In this document: positions 5,956 through 14,094 of the stretch, piece by piece
How positions within the stretch are numbered: the first letter of the stretch is position 1
How the letters are laid out: every line of letters starts with the position of its first letter
Notes under the pieces: model-generated
What the model was told of the DNA's origin: nothing
Database searches by the model: none
Seen by the model: the letters and a program-made list of their open reading frames with translations, nothing else
Virus record (IMG/VR): IMGVR_UViG_3300009149_003749
Span: 1 to 31,879 of that record
Length of the DNA: 31,879 nt
Origin: a virus
Direction: 5' to 3' (one strand)
Program-made: the position numbers and the translations under genes

Positions 5956-6673
5956 GATTTTTCTTAAAAGTTATTTCGGGTGTATTATTGTTTATACATT
6001 CTTCAGAGACTCCATATTTTTTATTATATAATGTTCCTACTGAATCGAATATAGCCATCGAATAATCAAATCCCAATTTCTCAGTAATTATTTTTACCTC
6101 TTTTTCATTTGCTCCTTCTATTTCTACAAGTGGTTCAAGAAAGGGCCATTCATCAATAACAATTTCAACATTATTTAATTCCCAGATCTCCCTTTTTGTT
6201 TCTTGGTATGATTTTTTAATACAACCACATTCTTTAATAAATCTTTCTGCTTTATCATAATCATCAACAACAAGACAAATCTCTTTCCTTCCTTTGATTC
6301 CTCCACCTTTATATGCTTTTATACTTAATGTTACCTTATCGTTTTCATATCTAACTCTCAAATATGTATCTTTTGATTTTCCTCGTGGTGGGTGAAATAC
6401 ACTTCTCCTTTGCATAAATTCTTCCTTAACCAAGTTGGCTCCTATTTTTCTCAGTTTTTTCCTTATATTTTCTTTATTCACATTAGAAAACATTGCCTCA
6501 TATTCTATATCCATATTTGTTTCGCATTCTATATTCGTAACTGCTTCATGTTCTATATTCATAGAGGGTCTTAGAAATAATAATTTAAATATTTTATTAA
6601 ACAACTTAACTCTTGGTAAATATAAAACCAATAATAAATTTTCTAAAACTAAAAAACCAAAAAGATAAATCAT
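5945..6673 (-). CDS. Membrane-anchored CYTH-domain protein (triphosphate tunnel family)
   Basis: A 242-residue protein. Residues 1-20 (MIYLFGFLVLENLLLVLYLP) form a membrane segment shared with the small neighbours. Residues ~55-222 fit the CYTH fold (class IV adenylyl cyclase, thiamine triphosphatase, triphosphatases): an IExEx strand (Glu57, Glu59), TYLRVRYE (Arg106, Arg108), LSIK (Lys119), KEICL (Glu131), TKREIWEL (Lys160, Arg161), VIDEWPFLEPLVEIEG (Asp174, Glu184, Glu186). These line the tunnel that binds a triphosphate and metals. The Lys of the ExExK signature is Met61 here, so activity is uncertain. Residues 39-62 repeat the IExE strand three times. Substrate may be a nucleotide or other triphosphate; cyclic AMP synthesis is not established. 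ATG 6673 has AGAAAGGAAT. Confidence 0.8.
   Translation of the reverse strand: MIYLFGFLVLENLLLVLYLPRVKLFNKIFKLLFLRPSMNIEHEAVTNIECETNMDIEYEAMFSNVNKENIRKKLRKIGANLVKEEFMQRRSVFHPPRGKSKDTYLRVRYENDKVTLSIKAYKGGGIKGRKEICLVVDDYDKAERFIKECGCIKKSYQETKREIWELNNVEIVIDEWPFLEPLVEIEGANEKEVKIITEKLGFDYSMAIFDSVGTLYNKKYGVSEECINNNTPEITFKKNPFN
6488..6559 (-). repeat. Three imperfect 24-base tandem repeats inside the CYTH gene
   Basis: Units encode NIEHEAVT, NIECETNM and DIEYEAMF. The first twelve to fifteen bases of each (A/G ATATAGAA...) are nearly the same. Only the last unit is placed as the first strand of the CYTH domain. Confidence 0.75.
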
Positions 6674-6715
6674 TTTATTCCTTTCTATCCTTTCGGATGT
6701 TATAAATTAAAAAAT
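6663..6715 (-). repeat. Shared leader element, copy 3
   Basis: The start region and upstream block of the CYTH gene match the elements at 5613 and 5904, including AGAAAGGAATAAAATGATTT. Confidence 0.7.
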
Positions 6716-6792
6716 GAACCGTGTTAATATCTATATCATAATTTAATATATATAGTTTCACCAATATTTCTTCTGGGTTGTAATCTAGAAAA
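6716..6792 (-). promoter_or_regulatory. AT-rich divergent region, likely promoter of the leftward membrane/CYTH operon
   Basis: On the minus strand TTGGTG is followed after 18 bases by TATGAT, a loose fit to a sigma-70-type promoter. The leftward operon has no copy of the late-type motif, so it may be expressed at another stage. The assignment rests only on this weak match. Confidence 0.3.
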
Positions 6793-6809
6793 AAGGACAA
6801 ACTTTAAAC
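6793..6809 (+). promoter_or_regulatory. Late-type motif, copy c (sugar-modification cluster)
   Basis: AAGGACAAACTTTAAAC lies 21 bases before the ATG at 6831 and is the only copy before the 8.5-kb cluster of glycosyltransferase and methyltransferase genes. Confidence 0.65.
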
Positions 6810-6830
6810 AAATAAATAATGGGGGGTATA

Positions 6831-7853
6831 ATGGAATTAATAAAAATAAAATCACCAAAAATTTTAAAAGATGTTAAAATAAAACAACCACTAGATAAAT
6901 ATCCTATAACCGTATGTATAGTAGGAGCATTTAGCGTACCATATTCTAATAACATATTATTAGCCGATGCCTTTGAAAAACTAGATGGTGTAGAAAAAGT
7001 TATAAGATACGATTATAGAAAACGCTTAAAAACTGAAGGTAATAAAATACTTTTGAGTATTAGAGAAATTGCTCATAAGACAGATCTTATGATAATTTGT
7101 AAAGGTAGTTATTTACATAAGGAATTTTTTGAGAAATCTGTCCATATGTGCAGGGTTATATATTGGATGATGGATGTTTTTACACATTTTAAATCATTGA
7201 AGGGTTTATTAAGTAATACGACTATATGTGATTATAGATCTGCAACTGGATATGATACTGCATATAAAATGATGGAAGAAACAAACCTTCCTATATATCA
7301 AGTATTAGATGGTGCAGATTTAAGTGTATATTATCCTGAAAACGAAAAGAAAATATATGATGTTACATTTATAGGGACGGCAGATAATGAACGAATTAAA
7401 ACTAGAGACTTTCTAAAAAGTAAAGGTATTCAGACAAATTTTATAGGACCAGGTTTTACAAGTTATATTCCACCAAATGAATTTAGAAAGGTTTGTAATC
7501 AGAGTAAGATTGTTTTAAATATTAGTAGAGGAAATTATGTAGGATATTCCTCAATTAGAATTTGGAATCTAATGGCGTGTGAGTCATTTGTATTAACTAA
7601 AAGAATAGCTGAAATAAATAAATATTTAGGGTTGACTATTGGTAAAGAACTATCAGAATATATAAACATCGATGATTTGGAACATAAAATTTTATGGTAT
7701 CTGGATCATGATGATAAAAGAAAAGAAATAGCTAAGAACGGGTTAGAGTTTGTTAGAAACAATAGAACATGGAAAGAGACAGCAGAGAGTTTTATGGTTT
7801 TAGCTTATAATGAAGAAGGTCGTAGTAAGTTTAAGAAGATAGTCTTAAAATAG
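6831..7853 (+). CDS. CgeB-like glycosyltransferase (GT-B fold)
   Basis: A 340-residue cytoplasmic glycosyltransferase that should move a sugar from an activated donor to an unknown acceptor. The N-terminal half (ITVCIVGAFSVPYSNNILLADAF) resembles the acceptor domain of CgeB/DUF3880-type enzymes. The C-terminal half has VTFIGTADNERIKTRDFL, then IVLNISRGNYVGYSSIRIWN and LMACESFVLT, the donor-domain signature of the Glyco_trans_1_2 family, and the closing helix WKETAESFM. ATG 6831 follows GGGGGG; an in-frame ATG at 6819 would put that G run inside the gene, so I chose the later one. It is the first gene of the cluster after motif c and resembles the frameshifted gene at 13139 in family. Confidence 0.8.
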   Translation: MELIKIKSPKILKDVKIKQPLDKYPITVCIVGAFSVPYSNNILLADAFEKLDGVEKVIRYDYRKRLKTEGNKILLSIREIAHKTDLMIICKGSYLHKEFFEKSVHMCRVIYWMMDVFTHFKSLKGLLSNTTICDYRSATGYDTAYKMMEETNLPIYQVLDGADLSVYYPENEKKIYDVTFIGTADNERIKTRDFLKSKGIQTNFIGPGFTSYIPPNEFRKVCNQSKIVLNISRGNYVGYSSIRIWNLMACESFVLTKRIAEINKYLGLTIGKELSEYINIDDLEHKILWYLDHDDKRKEIAKNGLEFVRNNRTWKETAESFMVLAYNEEGRSKFKKIVLK

Positions 7854-7861
7854 AAAAAATT

Positions 7862-8638
7862 ATGATTGAACATTATTGGGTATTATCAACAGGTCGTTGT
7901 GCAACAGTTACACTAACTAGATTATTTCAATTGTGTCCAACTGCAAATTCTTATCACGAAGTAGCTCCTAGATTATTTGGTATAGGACGAGATGCATATA
8001 AATATTATAATAATAACAAAGAAACAGATAAGATAAGAAAAAAGTTTTTAGAAAAGAGAAGAGCCCTATTTAAAAAGGCAGAGGCCGAAGAAAAGAAATA
8101 TATTGAAGTAGGCCCACATGTTACATTCTTACCTTATATTATAAACTCAATATTTCCTGACTCTAAATTTATACACTTGATAAGGAACCCAGAAGATGTA
8201 ATTATATCTGGTCTTAATAGGGATGCTTATATAAATGACTCTTCAGACAAACTAAGAATACGACCTAGACTAGAATCAGAACATTTTAAAGATTGGGAAA
8301 AATATACTCAGTTGCAAAAATTAAGTTGGTTTTGGATGACTACTAATCAATGGATTTCTGATTTTATGAGAACATTACCAAATGAAAGAAAATTGTTGAT
8401 TCATTCCGAAGATATATTTGAAAATAATAAGGATGTTATTAATAACATTTTTAAGTTTGTGGGTTTGCCCAAACCAAATAAAGTAGATATAAACAATATA
8501 TTAAATAAGAAATTAAATGCTACAACAAATAAAAAAGTTAAGATATTAACAGACGACGAATTTAAAATAATGAAAAGTTTTGTTAATTCAATTGCTAATA
8601 ACCTAGAGGAGATGTATAATGGAAACAGAAGATGCTAA
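7862..8638 (+). CDS. Sulfotransferase-like protein
   Basis: A 258-residue P-loop sulfotransferase, expected to transfer sulfate from PAPS to a hydroxyl on a sugar or other acceptor. The 5'-phosphosulfate loop is VLSTGRCATVTL (residues 7-18). The 3'-phosphate site is FIHLIRNPEDVIISGLNR with Arg108 and Ser116. The strand before it (KYIEVGPHVTFLPYII) and a C-terminal ITGFVGLP-like segment, IFKFVGLPKP, also fit. The ATG at 7862 has no clear Shine-Dalgarno sequence and lies eight bases after the previous stop, so coupling is likely. The next gene starts within its last 20 bases. Sulfation in a phage sugar cluster is uncommon. Confidence 0.8.
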   Translation: MIEHYWVLSTGRCATVTLTRLFQLCPTANSYHEVAPRLFGIGRDAYKYYNNNKETDKIRKKFLEKRRALFKKAEAEEKKYIEVGPHVTFLPYIINSIFPDSKFIHLIRNPEDVIISGLNRDAYINDSSDKLRIRPRLESEHFKDWEKYTQLQKLSWFWMTTNQWISDFMRTLPNERKLLIHSEDIFENNKDVINNIFKFVGLPKPNKVDINNILNKKLNATTNKKVKILTDDEFKIMKSFVNSIANNLEEMYNGNRRC

Positions 8639-9287
8639 AATAAACTATAATAAAAAAGTTTATAATATAAGAGGAGAGAAATATAGTCACCTTTTCAAAA
8701 CAATAAGAGCTAAACGATTCTATGAACTAGATTTACTAGAAGCTATTCGTAGTAGAAGAAGAAAAGGTATATATATCGACGCTGGTGCTAATATTGGGAA
8801 CCATTCTATATATTTTGCAGGAGAGTGTCTAAGTACAAAAGTATATTCGTTTGAGCCATATCCTTACACATTTAATATATTAAAATATAATATAGAATAT
8901 AATAATTTTAAAGAAAAAATAGTAGGACAAAATGTAGCACTATCTGATAGGTTATGTTATCTAGGTATAAAGCTTCCTACAAACATATGTAATATAGGAC
9001 GAATTGAAATGGTCGAAGGTGGTGAGGAAGTAAGATGTTCCACTTTAGATGTGTCTTGTCTAGATCCTTGTATTAAAGATGATATCGCAGTTATAAAAAT
9101 AGATGTACAATCCTATGAAATAAAGGTATTGAGGGGTGCTGTAGGAGTATTAGAAAAATATAAACCATTATTATCTATAGAGTGTACTACACTACGAGAA
9201 CTTAAACAAGTTGAAACCTTTTTAAGACCCTATAATTATAAAAGAGTAGGTAAATATTGTGCTACACCTACTTATATATTTGAATAG
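8619..9287 (+). CDS. FkbM-family methyltransferase
   Basis: A 222-residue SAM-dependent O-methyltransferase. Motif I is YIDAGANIGNHSIYFA (about residues 51-66), followed by VYSFEPYPYTFNILKYNI (acidic Glu at the end of strand 2) and the FkbM hallmark VIKIDVQSYEIKVLRGA near 160-176. Enzymes of this family methylate hydroxyls on sugars or other small groups. The start overlaps the sulfotransferase gene by 20 bases; GAGGAG just before the ATG fixes it. A second FkbM gene lies at 12261, and the two are divergent. Confidence 0.85.
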   Translation: METEDAKINYNKKVYNIRGEKYSHLFKTIRAKRFYELDLLEAIRSRRRKGIYIDAGANIGNHSIYFAGECLSTKVYSFEPYPYTFNILKYNIEYNNFKEKIVGQNVALSDRLCYLGIKLPTNICNIGRIEMVEGGEEVRCSTLDVSCLDPCIKDDIAVIKIDVQSYEIKVLRGAVGVLEKYKPLLSIECTTLRELKQVETFLRPYNYKRVGKYCATPTYIFE

Positions 9288-9295
9288 GGGGAACT

Positions 9296-9976
9296 ATGAA
9301 CATCAAGAAAAAGATTTTCAACCAGCCTTTAAAAATGATAGGTGATAGAGCTATAATGAATGATAGAATTATTGAAGTACCATTTGTCCATTCTCAGATA
9401 TTTAAGGATAGTTTAATGGGAAAATCTCTATTGGATTTTGGTTGTGCTTATAGTCCTTTGGTTTTAGAAGCAGCGTCTATGGGATTCAAAACGTTGGGCG
9501 TTGATATAAGAAACTATCCTTTTAAACACCCAAATTTAACTCTATATAAAGGAAACTTTTTGAACTATAAAGATACTATACAATTTGATTATATAGTTGC
9601 ACTATCGGCTATAGAGCATATAGGTTTACAAGAGTATGGTGGTTTTTTGAAGGATAAAAATAGTGATTTTTCAAATATTATAAATAAATTACATCAGTTA
9701 TTAGCACCTAATGGAAAATTCATAGCAACCTTTCCAGTAGGAAAAGAATATATGGATGAGAGAACAAGATCTTTTACACCTAGACAAGCAAGAGATATAT
9801 TTAAATTTAAAGACACTAGAGTAATTTCAGAAAGATTTTTTGCCAAGAATAAAGATCATCAGTTTATACCTACTACTTATGATACTATTAAAAATATATC
9901 TAATGCTGCTAAAGATTGTCCGTTGAGAGGATCTAATGGGACAGGTTGTTATACGTGGGAGAAAATCAGTGAATAA
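9296..9976 (+). CDS. Class I SAM-dependent methyltransferase
   Basis: A 226-residue protein with SLLDFGCAYSPLVLEAASMG as motif I (about 44-63), LGVDIRNYPF as the strand-2 acidic motif, and FDYIVALSAIEHIGL as the motif IV region, then a LAPNGKFIATFPVG strand. This is the general Methyltransf_11/23 pattern; the substrate cannot be told. ATG 9296 follows GGGGGAAC. It lies between the FkbM gene and a family 2 glycosyltransferase, so its acceptor is probably a sugar intermediate made by this cluster, which is inference. Confidence 0.8.
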   Translation: MNIKKKIFNQPLKMIGDRAIMNDRIIEVPFVHSQIFKDSLMGKSLLDFGCAYSPLVLEAASMGFKTLGVDIRNYPFKHPNLTLYKGNFLNYKDTIQFDYIVALSAIEHIGLQEYGGFLKDKNSDFSNIINKLHQLLAPNGKFIATFPVGKEYMDERTRSFTPRQARDIFKFKDTRVISERFFAKNKDHQFIPTTYDTIKNISNAAKDCPLRGSNGTGCYTWEKISE

Positions 9977-10709
9977 TAATTTTGTTATATTCTCGTCAGG
10001 TTATAACTGTGAGAAATTTGTTGAAAAAAATATAGATAGTGTTAAAAATCAAACATATAAAAATTTTAAACATATAATAGTAGATGATGCATCATCGGAT
10101 AATACATATAAAAAAATTATAAGCATTGATACATTTAACGAATTTATATATAGTAATATACTAAATAAAGGGTGGTTAGAAAATTCTGTTAAATATTTAA
10201 GTCCTAATGTAGAAGATGGTGATATTATAGTTATATTGGATTTAGATGATTGGTTATATGATAATAATGTTTTAGAGAAGATTAATAATATTTATAATGA
10301 AACAAATTGTTGGACCACATATGGAACTGCCTTACAAACAAATACCAATAAAGAAATATATTCTATAGGATATCCTAGAATCACAATACAACATAGAACA
10401 TTTAGGAACGGGCCTTGGTACTGGCAACATCTTAGGACATTTAAAAGTTTTTTATGGAAAAATCTTAAAGATAAAAGTTTGAGGGGACCAGATGGTAATT
10501 ATGGAAAGGGTGCGTATGATAGAGCTATAGGATATCCTATTTTAGAAATGTCACCCCCAGATAAAATCTTATATATTCCAGATATTTTAATGTATTATAA
10601 TCGTAATAATAATCTAAATTTAGACAAGGTAAATAGGAAAGTACAAAAAGAATTATGTTCACATTTTCAAAGTTTACCGATGTATGATATATTAGAGAGA
10701 ATTCTATGA
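9969..10709 (+). CDS. Family 2 glycosyltransferase (GT-A)
   Basis: A 247-residue inverting glycosyltransferase. It has the GT2 start VIFSSGYNCEKFVEKNIDSV, then NFKHIIVDDASSDNT (residues 33-47) for nucleotide binding, and IVILDLDDWLYD, whose D91-L-D-D is the metal-binding DxD. GTG 9969 is preferred because GGGAG lies seven bases upstream; the frame opens earlier at 9936, inside the previous gene, without a site. It overlaps the stop of the methyltransferase by eight bases and the next gene by four, indicating coupled translation. Its acceptor is unknown. Confidence 0.85.
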   Translation: MNNNFVIFSSGYNCEKFVEKNIDSVKNQTYKNFKHIIVDDASSDNTYKKIISIDTFNEFIYSNILNKGWLENSVKYLSPNVEDGDIIVILDLDDWLYDNNVLEKINNIYNETNCWTTYGTALQTNTNKEIYSIGYPRITIQHRTFRNGPWYWQHLRTFKSFLWKNLKDKSLRGPDGNYGKGAYDRAIGYPILEMSPPDKILYIPDILMYYNRNNNLNLDKVNRKVQKELCSHFQSLPMYDILERIL

Positions 10710-11644
10710 GAATTTTCGTAGATGGTGGTAAAAGAATAGCAATCACTAGACTCTTTCCCACCTGGAGAGAATTAGGACATGAAATTACAGATGACCCTAA
10801 TAATTCTAATGTACAATTATCGATCGTTAAAATAAGAAAAATAACAAATCTTCCTGTAATTTTAAGATTGGATGGTGTATATTATGATAAGGCAGATGAT
10901 TATAACAAAAGAAATAAACCTATAAATATGGCATATGGTATTGCTACAGGTGTTATCTATCAGAGTCATATGGCTAAAATGATGTGTGAGAAATATTTGA
11001 CTATAAAAAAACCAAAAATATATGATATAATATATAATGGTATTGATAATACAGATTGGGAACCACCAAAAAAACACAATGATATAAATATTGTAGCATG
11101 TTCTGTTTGGAGAAGGGTAAAAAGACTGCCAGAAATAATTGAAGTTTTTAAGGATTTTCTAGAAATATATCCTAATTCAAAACTACATATCATAGGGGGG
11201 TTATACAAAGACACCTATAAAATAAATCATCCAAATATCATTTATTATGGACAAATGGGGTTTGATCATATAAAAGAAATATACAGAATATGTGATATTT
11301 TTTTACATTTGTGTAAAAAAGATTCCTGCCCCAATGTTGTTGTTGAAGCAATTGCTTCTCAGTTACCAGTTATTACAACAAATGTATGCGGTGGTTCAAC
11401 AGAAATGTGTGAAATGACAAAAGGATGTGTTGTTGTAAACGAATGCATTGATAATATAGAACCTGATTATATTTATAAAGAGTGTTATAATAAAATATCC
11501 AAAAGAACAAAGGAAGATATAATATATAATATGATTGATATTATTAAAAATAAAACTAAGGTAGTATTACCAGAAAAATTAATGATTAAAAATACAGCAA
11601 GAAGATATATTGATATTATGAAGAAAGTTGAGGTATATATATGA
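10706..11644 (+). CDS. Family 4-type glycosyltransferase (GT-B)
   Basis: A 312-residue retaining-type glycosyltransferase. The N-terminal half is MRIFVDGGKRIAITRLFPTW and LPVILRLDGVYYD. The donor half has YDIIYNGIDNTDWEPP, VACSVWRRVKRLPEIIEVFK, KLHIIGG and the E-x7-E signature region CPNVVVEAIASQLPVITTNV with CGGSTEM. These are the usual landmarks of GT4 enzymes. The start overlaps the previous stop by four bases (ATGA), and so does the next gene. A TATATATA run spans its stop and the next start. The sugar used is unknown. Confidence 0.85.
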   Translation: MRIFVDGGKRIAITRLFPTWRELGHEITDDPNNSNVQLSIVKIRKITNLPVILRLDGVYYDKADDYNKRNKPINMAYGIATGVIYQSHMAKMMCEKYLTIKKPKIYDIIYNGIDNTDWEPPKKHNDINIVACSVWRRVKRLPEIIEVFKDFLEIYPNSKLHIIGGLYKDTYKINHPNIIYYGQMGFDHIKEIYRICDIFLHLCKKDSCPNVVVEAIASQLPVITTNVCGGSTEMCEMTKGCVVVNECIDNIEPDYIYKECYNKISKRTKEDIIYNMIDIIKNKTKVVLPEKLMIKNTARRYIDIMKKVEVYI

Positions 11645-12264
11645 AAATTGGTGATTATAAATCAGTTGATATAATAGATTTTCAAATAAAAGAGCACTCT
11701 CTATTGAAAAGCAAACAACTAACACAGAAAAGAAAAAAATTAAGATTGGGAGATATCAAATTAATAAAAAATTTATTTCCTAATGCAATAAATGTGTTAT
11801 GTATAGGATGCCGAGATGATTCAGAAGTTCAAGATTTTATTGATAATGGATTTAATGCTATTGGAATAGATATTTCTAATAATACAAAATTAATAAAAAA
11901 CATAGATGCACATGAATTAAATAAACATTTTAATAATATTGATGTTGTATATGCATCACATTCTTTAGAACATATGTATAATCCTAATATAGTTATGAGT
12001 CATATTAAAAATATTACAAAACAAGGTATATTAATATTATTACCAGAATTAACACAGGAACCAACACCAAAACACCCATCTGTTTTTGAAATAATGAGAA
12101 TAGATAAAGAGAATATGAATATATTCAAACAACCATTTGATTTTAAAGAGATATGGTCAGATTTTGAACCACTTGCACCCTTTGATATATTACATGGTGG
12201 TTTTAGAGAAGGTGTAACTGAAAGAGAAGTATTTGTATGTTTAAAACTAAAGGAGATTATATGA
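11641..12264 (+). CDS. SAM-dependent methyltransferase (Methyltransf_11-like)
   Basis: A 207-residue protein. INVLCIGCRDDSEVQDFI corresponds to motif I, although the usual G-x-G is reduced to IGCRDD. NAIGIDISNN and VYASHSLEHMYNP (motif IV, HSLEH) support a small-molecule or sugar methyltransferase. The ATG overlaps the previous stop, and GAGG lies upstream, separated by a TA repeat. The altered glycine loop means that SAM binding is probable but not certain. Confidence 0.7.
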   Translation: MKIGDYKSVDIIDFQIKEHSLLKSKQLTQKRKKLRLGDIKLIKNLFPNAINVLCIGCRDDSEVQDFIDNGFNAIGIDISNNTKLIKNIDAHELNKHFNNIDVVYASHSLEHMYNPNIVMSHIKNITKQGILILLPELTQEPTPKHPSVFEIMRIDKENMNIFKQPFDFKEIWSDFEPLAPFDILHGGFREGVTEREVFVCLKLKEII

Positions 12265-13133
12265 AATATTTTGAAGGGCGTGTTGGGAATTTTAATATAA
12301 GAGTTAATGCAAACGAGGGTGGAATACACGCTGATCTTCGTAAAATTTCAAAAAATGGTGGGGAGAGGGAACCTGGATTATTACACATTTTAAAATCTGA
12401 AGTAACTAATGGAATGACATGTATTGACTTAGGTGCTAATATAGGGTATGTTACTTTGTTATTAGCTGATATAGTTGGGCCACATGGTAAAATTTTTGCA
12501 ATAGAACCAGATCCTAATAATGTAGAATTACTAAAGAATAATATAAAAATTAATAAATTTGAAGAGAGGACAAAAATATTTCAAATGGGTATATCGAATA
12601 TAAAAGGTGTTTCTGATTTTTATATTGGTCTGAGTTCAAACTTAGGAGGAATGATAAAGAGACATAATACTAATAGCGATCCAATAAAGATAAAGATAGA
12701 TACATTGTCAAATTTTTGTAAAGAATATGATATACCAGACCTAATTAAAATGGACATAGAAGGTTATGAGGTTGAAGTTTTAGAGGGGATGTTTGATATA
12801 ATAAAGGAAAGATCTGATCCATGTAAAATTGTTATGGAATTGCACCCTGTTTATTATTCTAAAGAACATAGCCTAGAATATTGGATGAATAAATTTATAA
12901 ATTATGGATTCCATACTAAATATATAGTTTCTGCAGGAGTACCAATCCCTGATATGTTTAAAGAATGGAAATATTCACCTATAAAGGTTTTTAGTTCTGG
13001 TAGAGGCTTATATAATAATTTTTCAGATGAACATATGTTAATATCATGTTGTCATACAAACAAACAATTAATATCCCCAAAAAGAGGATTCTCTCCAAAA
13101 ATTGCACGATTTGTTTTAATAGAAAGAACATAA
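12261..13133 (+). CDS. FkbM-family methyltransferase, second copy
   Basis: A 290-residue SAM-dependent methyltransferase with CIDLGANIGYVTLLLADIVG as motif I, IFAIEPDPNNVELLKNNI, IKIDTLSNFCKEYDIPDLIK and MDIEGYEVEVLEGMFDII, the complete FkbM series. It is about 70 residues longer than the first copy at 8619, mostly at the C-terminus (SPKRGFSPKIARFVLIERT). ATG 12261 is fixed by AAGGAG six bases upstream and overlaps the previous stop by four bases. The target is probably a sugar hydroxyl. Confidence 0.85.
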   Translation: MKYFEGRVGNFNIRVNANEGGIHADLRKISKNGGEREPGLLHILKSEVTNGMTCIDLGANIGYVTLLLADIVGPHGKIFAIEPDPNNVELLKNNIKINKFEERTKIFQMGISNIKGVSDFYIGLSSNLGGMIKRHNTNSDPIKIKIDTLSNFCKEYDIPDLIKMDIEGYEVEVLEGMFDIIKERSDPCKIVMELHPVYYSKEHSLEYWMNKFINYGFHTKYIVSAGVPIPDMFKEWKYSPIKVFSSGRGLYNNFSDEHMLISCCHTNKQLISPKRGFSPKIARFVLIERT

Positions 13134-13138
13134 GAATA

Positions 13139-14094
13139 ATGAAGATTTTGTATATATATATAGAGAATATGAGAACAGAAGGAAAAGATATGCTAAAGAA
13201 ATATCTAAATTGAATCATGATGTTTTTTGTATAGAAACTAAAGGAAAAATAAAAAAGAATCAGATAAATGAAGATATGATAAAAAAACATAACCCGAATA
13301 TAGTTTGGTTGCTTTCACCATTTTATGTACAAAATGAAGTTATATCTAAATGTACTATATCGTATTTGAAACAAAAACAAATACCAATAGTGTGTTATAG
13401 TACCTTTAATACACAAATTCCTTATAACAAACAAGATGATTTATGGAAAGTTTTTGATTTCTTTTTTGCTCAAAATATTGATTTTTATAATCATCTAAGG
13501 AAAATAAATGTAAACGCCTATTATATACCTTTAGGATTTTACCCAGATCAATATTATTATATACAAGAGACAACAAAGAAAATACAAATCTCTTTTAGTG
13601 GTAATCCGCAAACAACTGTAGAAACTGAATATGATAAGAGAACAAATTATCTAAAAAGTTTAAATGATTTTAATATAAAAATTTATGGAAAAAGATTTTC
13701 TGAAAGAGGTCTTAATGCTATATCATATAATACACATAAAGAAGAAAATAATATTTATAATATTAGTAAAATAAATTTGGATCTTCCTTTTATAAATTCG
13801 TCTTTGGATTTTTATAAAAATAAATATCATATAAAAAACAGATTTTTTGAGATACCAGCTTCCAATAACTTTTTACTAAGTAGTAAATATAGCGAGGCTT
13901 TGAATATATTAGATGAAACCATGATAGGTTATTATGATGATAATGTTGAATCTTTAAAATATACAATAAATAAATATATTAAAGACGAAAAACTGAGACT
14001 TAAAATGTCAAAAAAGGCATATTCTGAAGTTTTAAACAAACACACATTTCATCATAGGTTTAAAAAAATGTTGTACATAATTGGAGAACTATAA
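13139..14094 (+). pseudogene. CgeB-like glycosyltransferase put out of frame by a (TA)6 tract
   Basis: From ATG 13139 the frame reads MKILYIYIENMRTEGK and stops at TGA 13211. The downstream frame, open through 14094, reads VYIYREYENRRKRYAKEISK and then LNHDVFCIETKG. Removing one TA from TATATATATATA (13151-13162) joins them into MKILYIYREYENRRKR and on, a typical start for this family, giving about 317 residues. The donor domain is recognisable: ISFSGNPQTTVETEYDKR, KNRFFEIPASNNFLLSS and the closing EVLNKHTFHHRFKKML. The gene is off, a slipped copy, phase-variable or a sequencing error. A shortened product from TTG 13210 is possible, with no good ribosome-binding site. Its relative at 6831 is intact. 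Confidence 0.8.
13151..13162. repeat. (TA)6 dinucleotide tract in coding sequence
   Basis: Six TA units sit thirteen bases into the frameshifted glycosyltransferase. Five or eight units would keep the gene in frame, six do not. Confidence 0.9.

Noticed and set aside
6819-6830. G6 run as a phase-variable start for the first glycosyltransferase
   Set aside because: The run serves as a ribosome-binding site for ATG 6831; six G is short for slippage, and both possible starts are in the same frame.
11634-11641. TATATATA across the stop/start junction of two sugar genes as a second phase-variable site
   Set aside because: Only four units, and slippage would alter the spacing of the ribosome-binding site or the last codons rather than a conserved domain; the present sequence leaves both genes intact.
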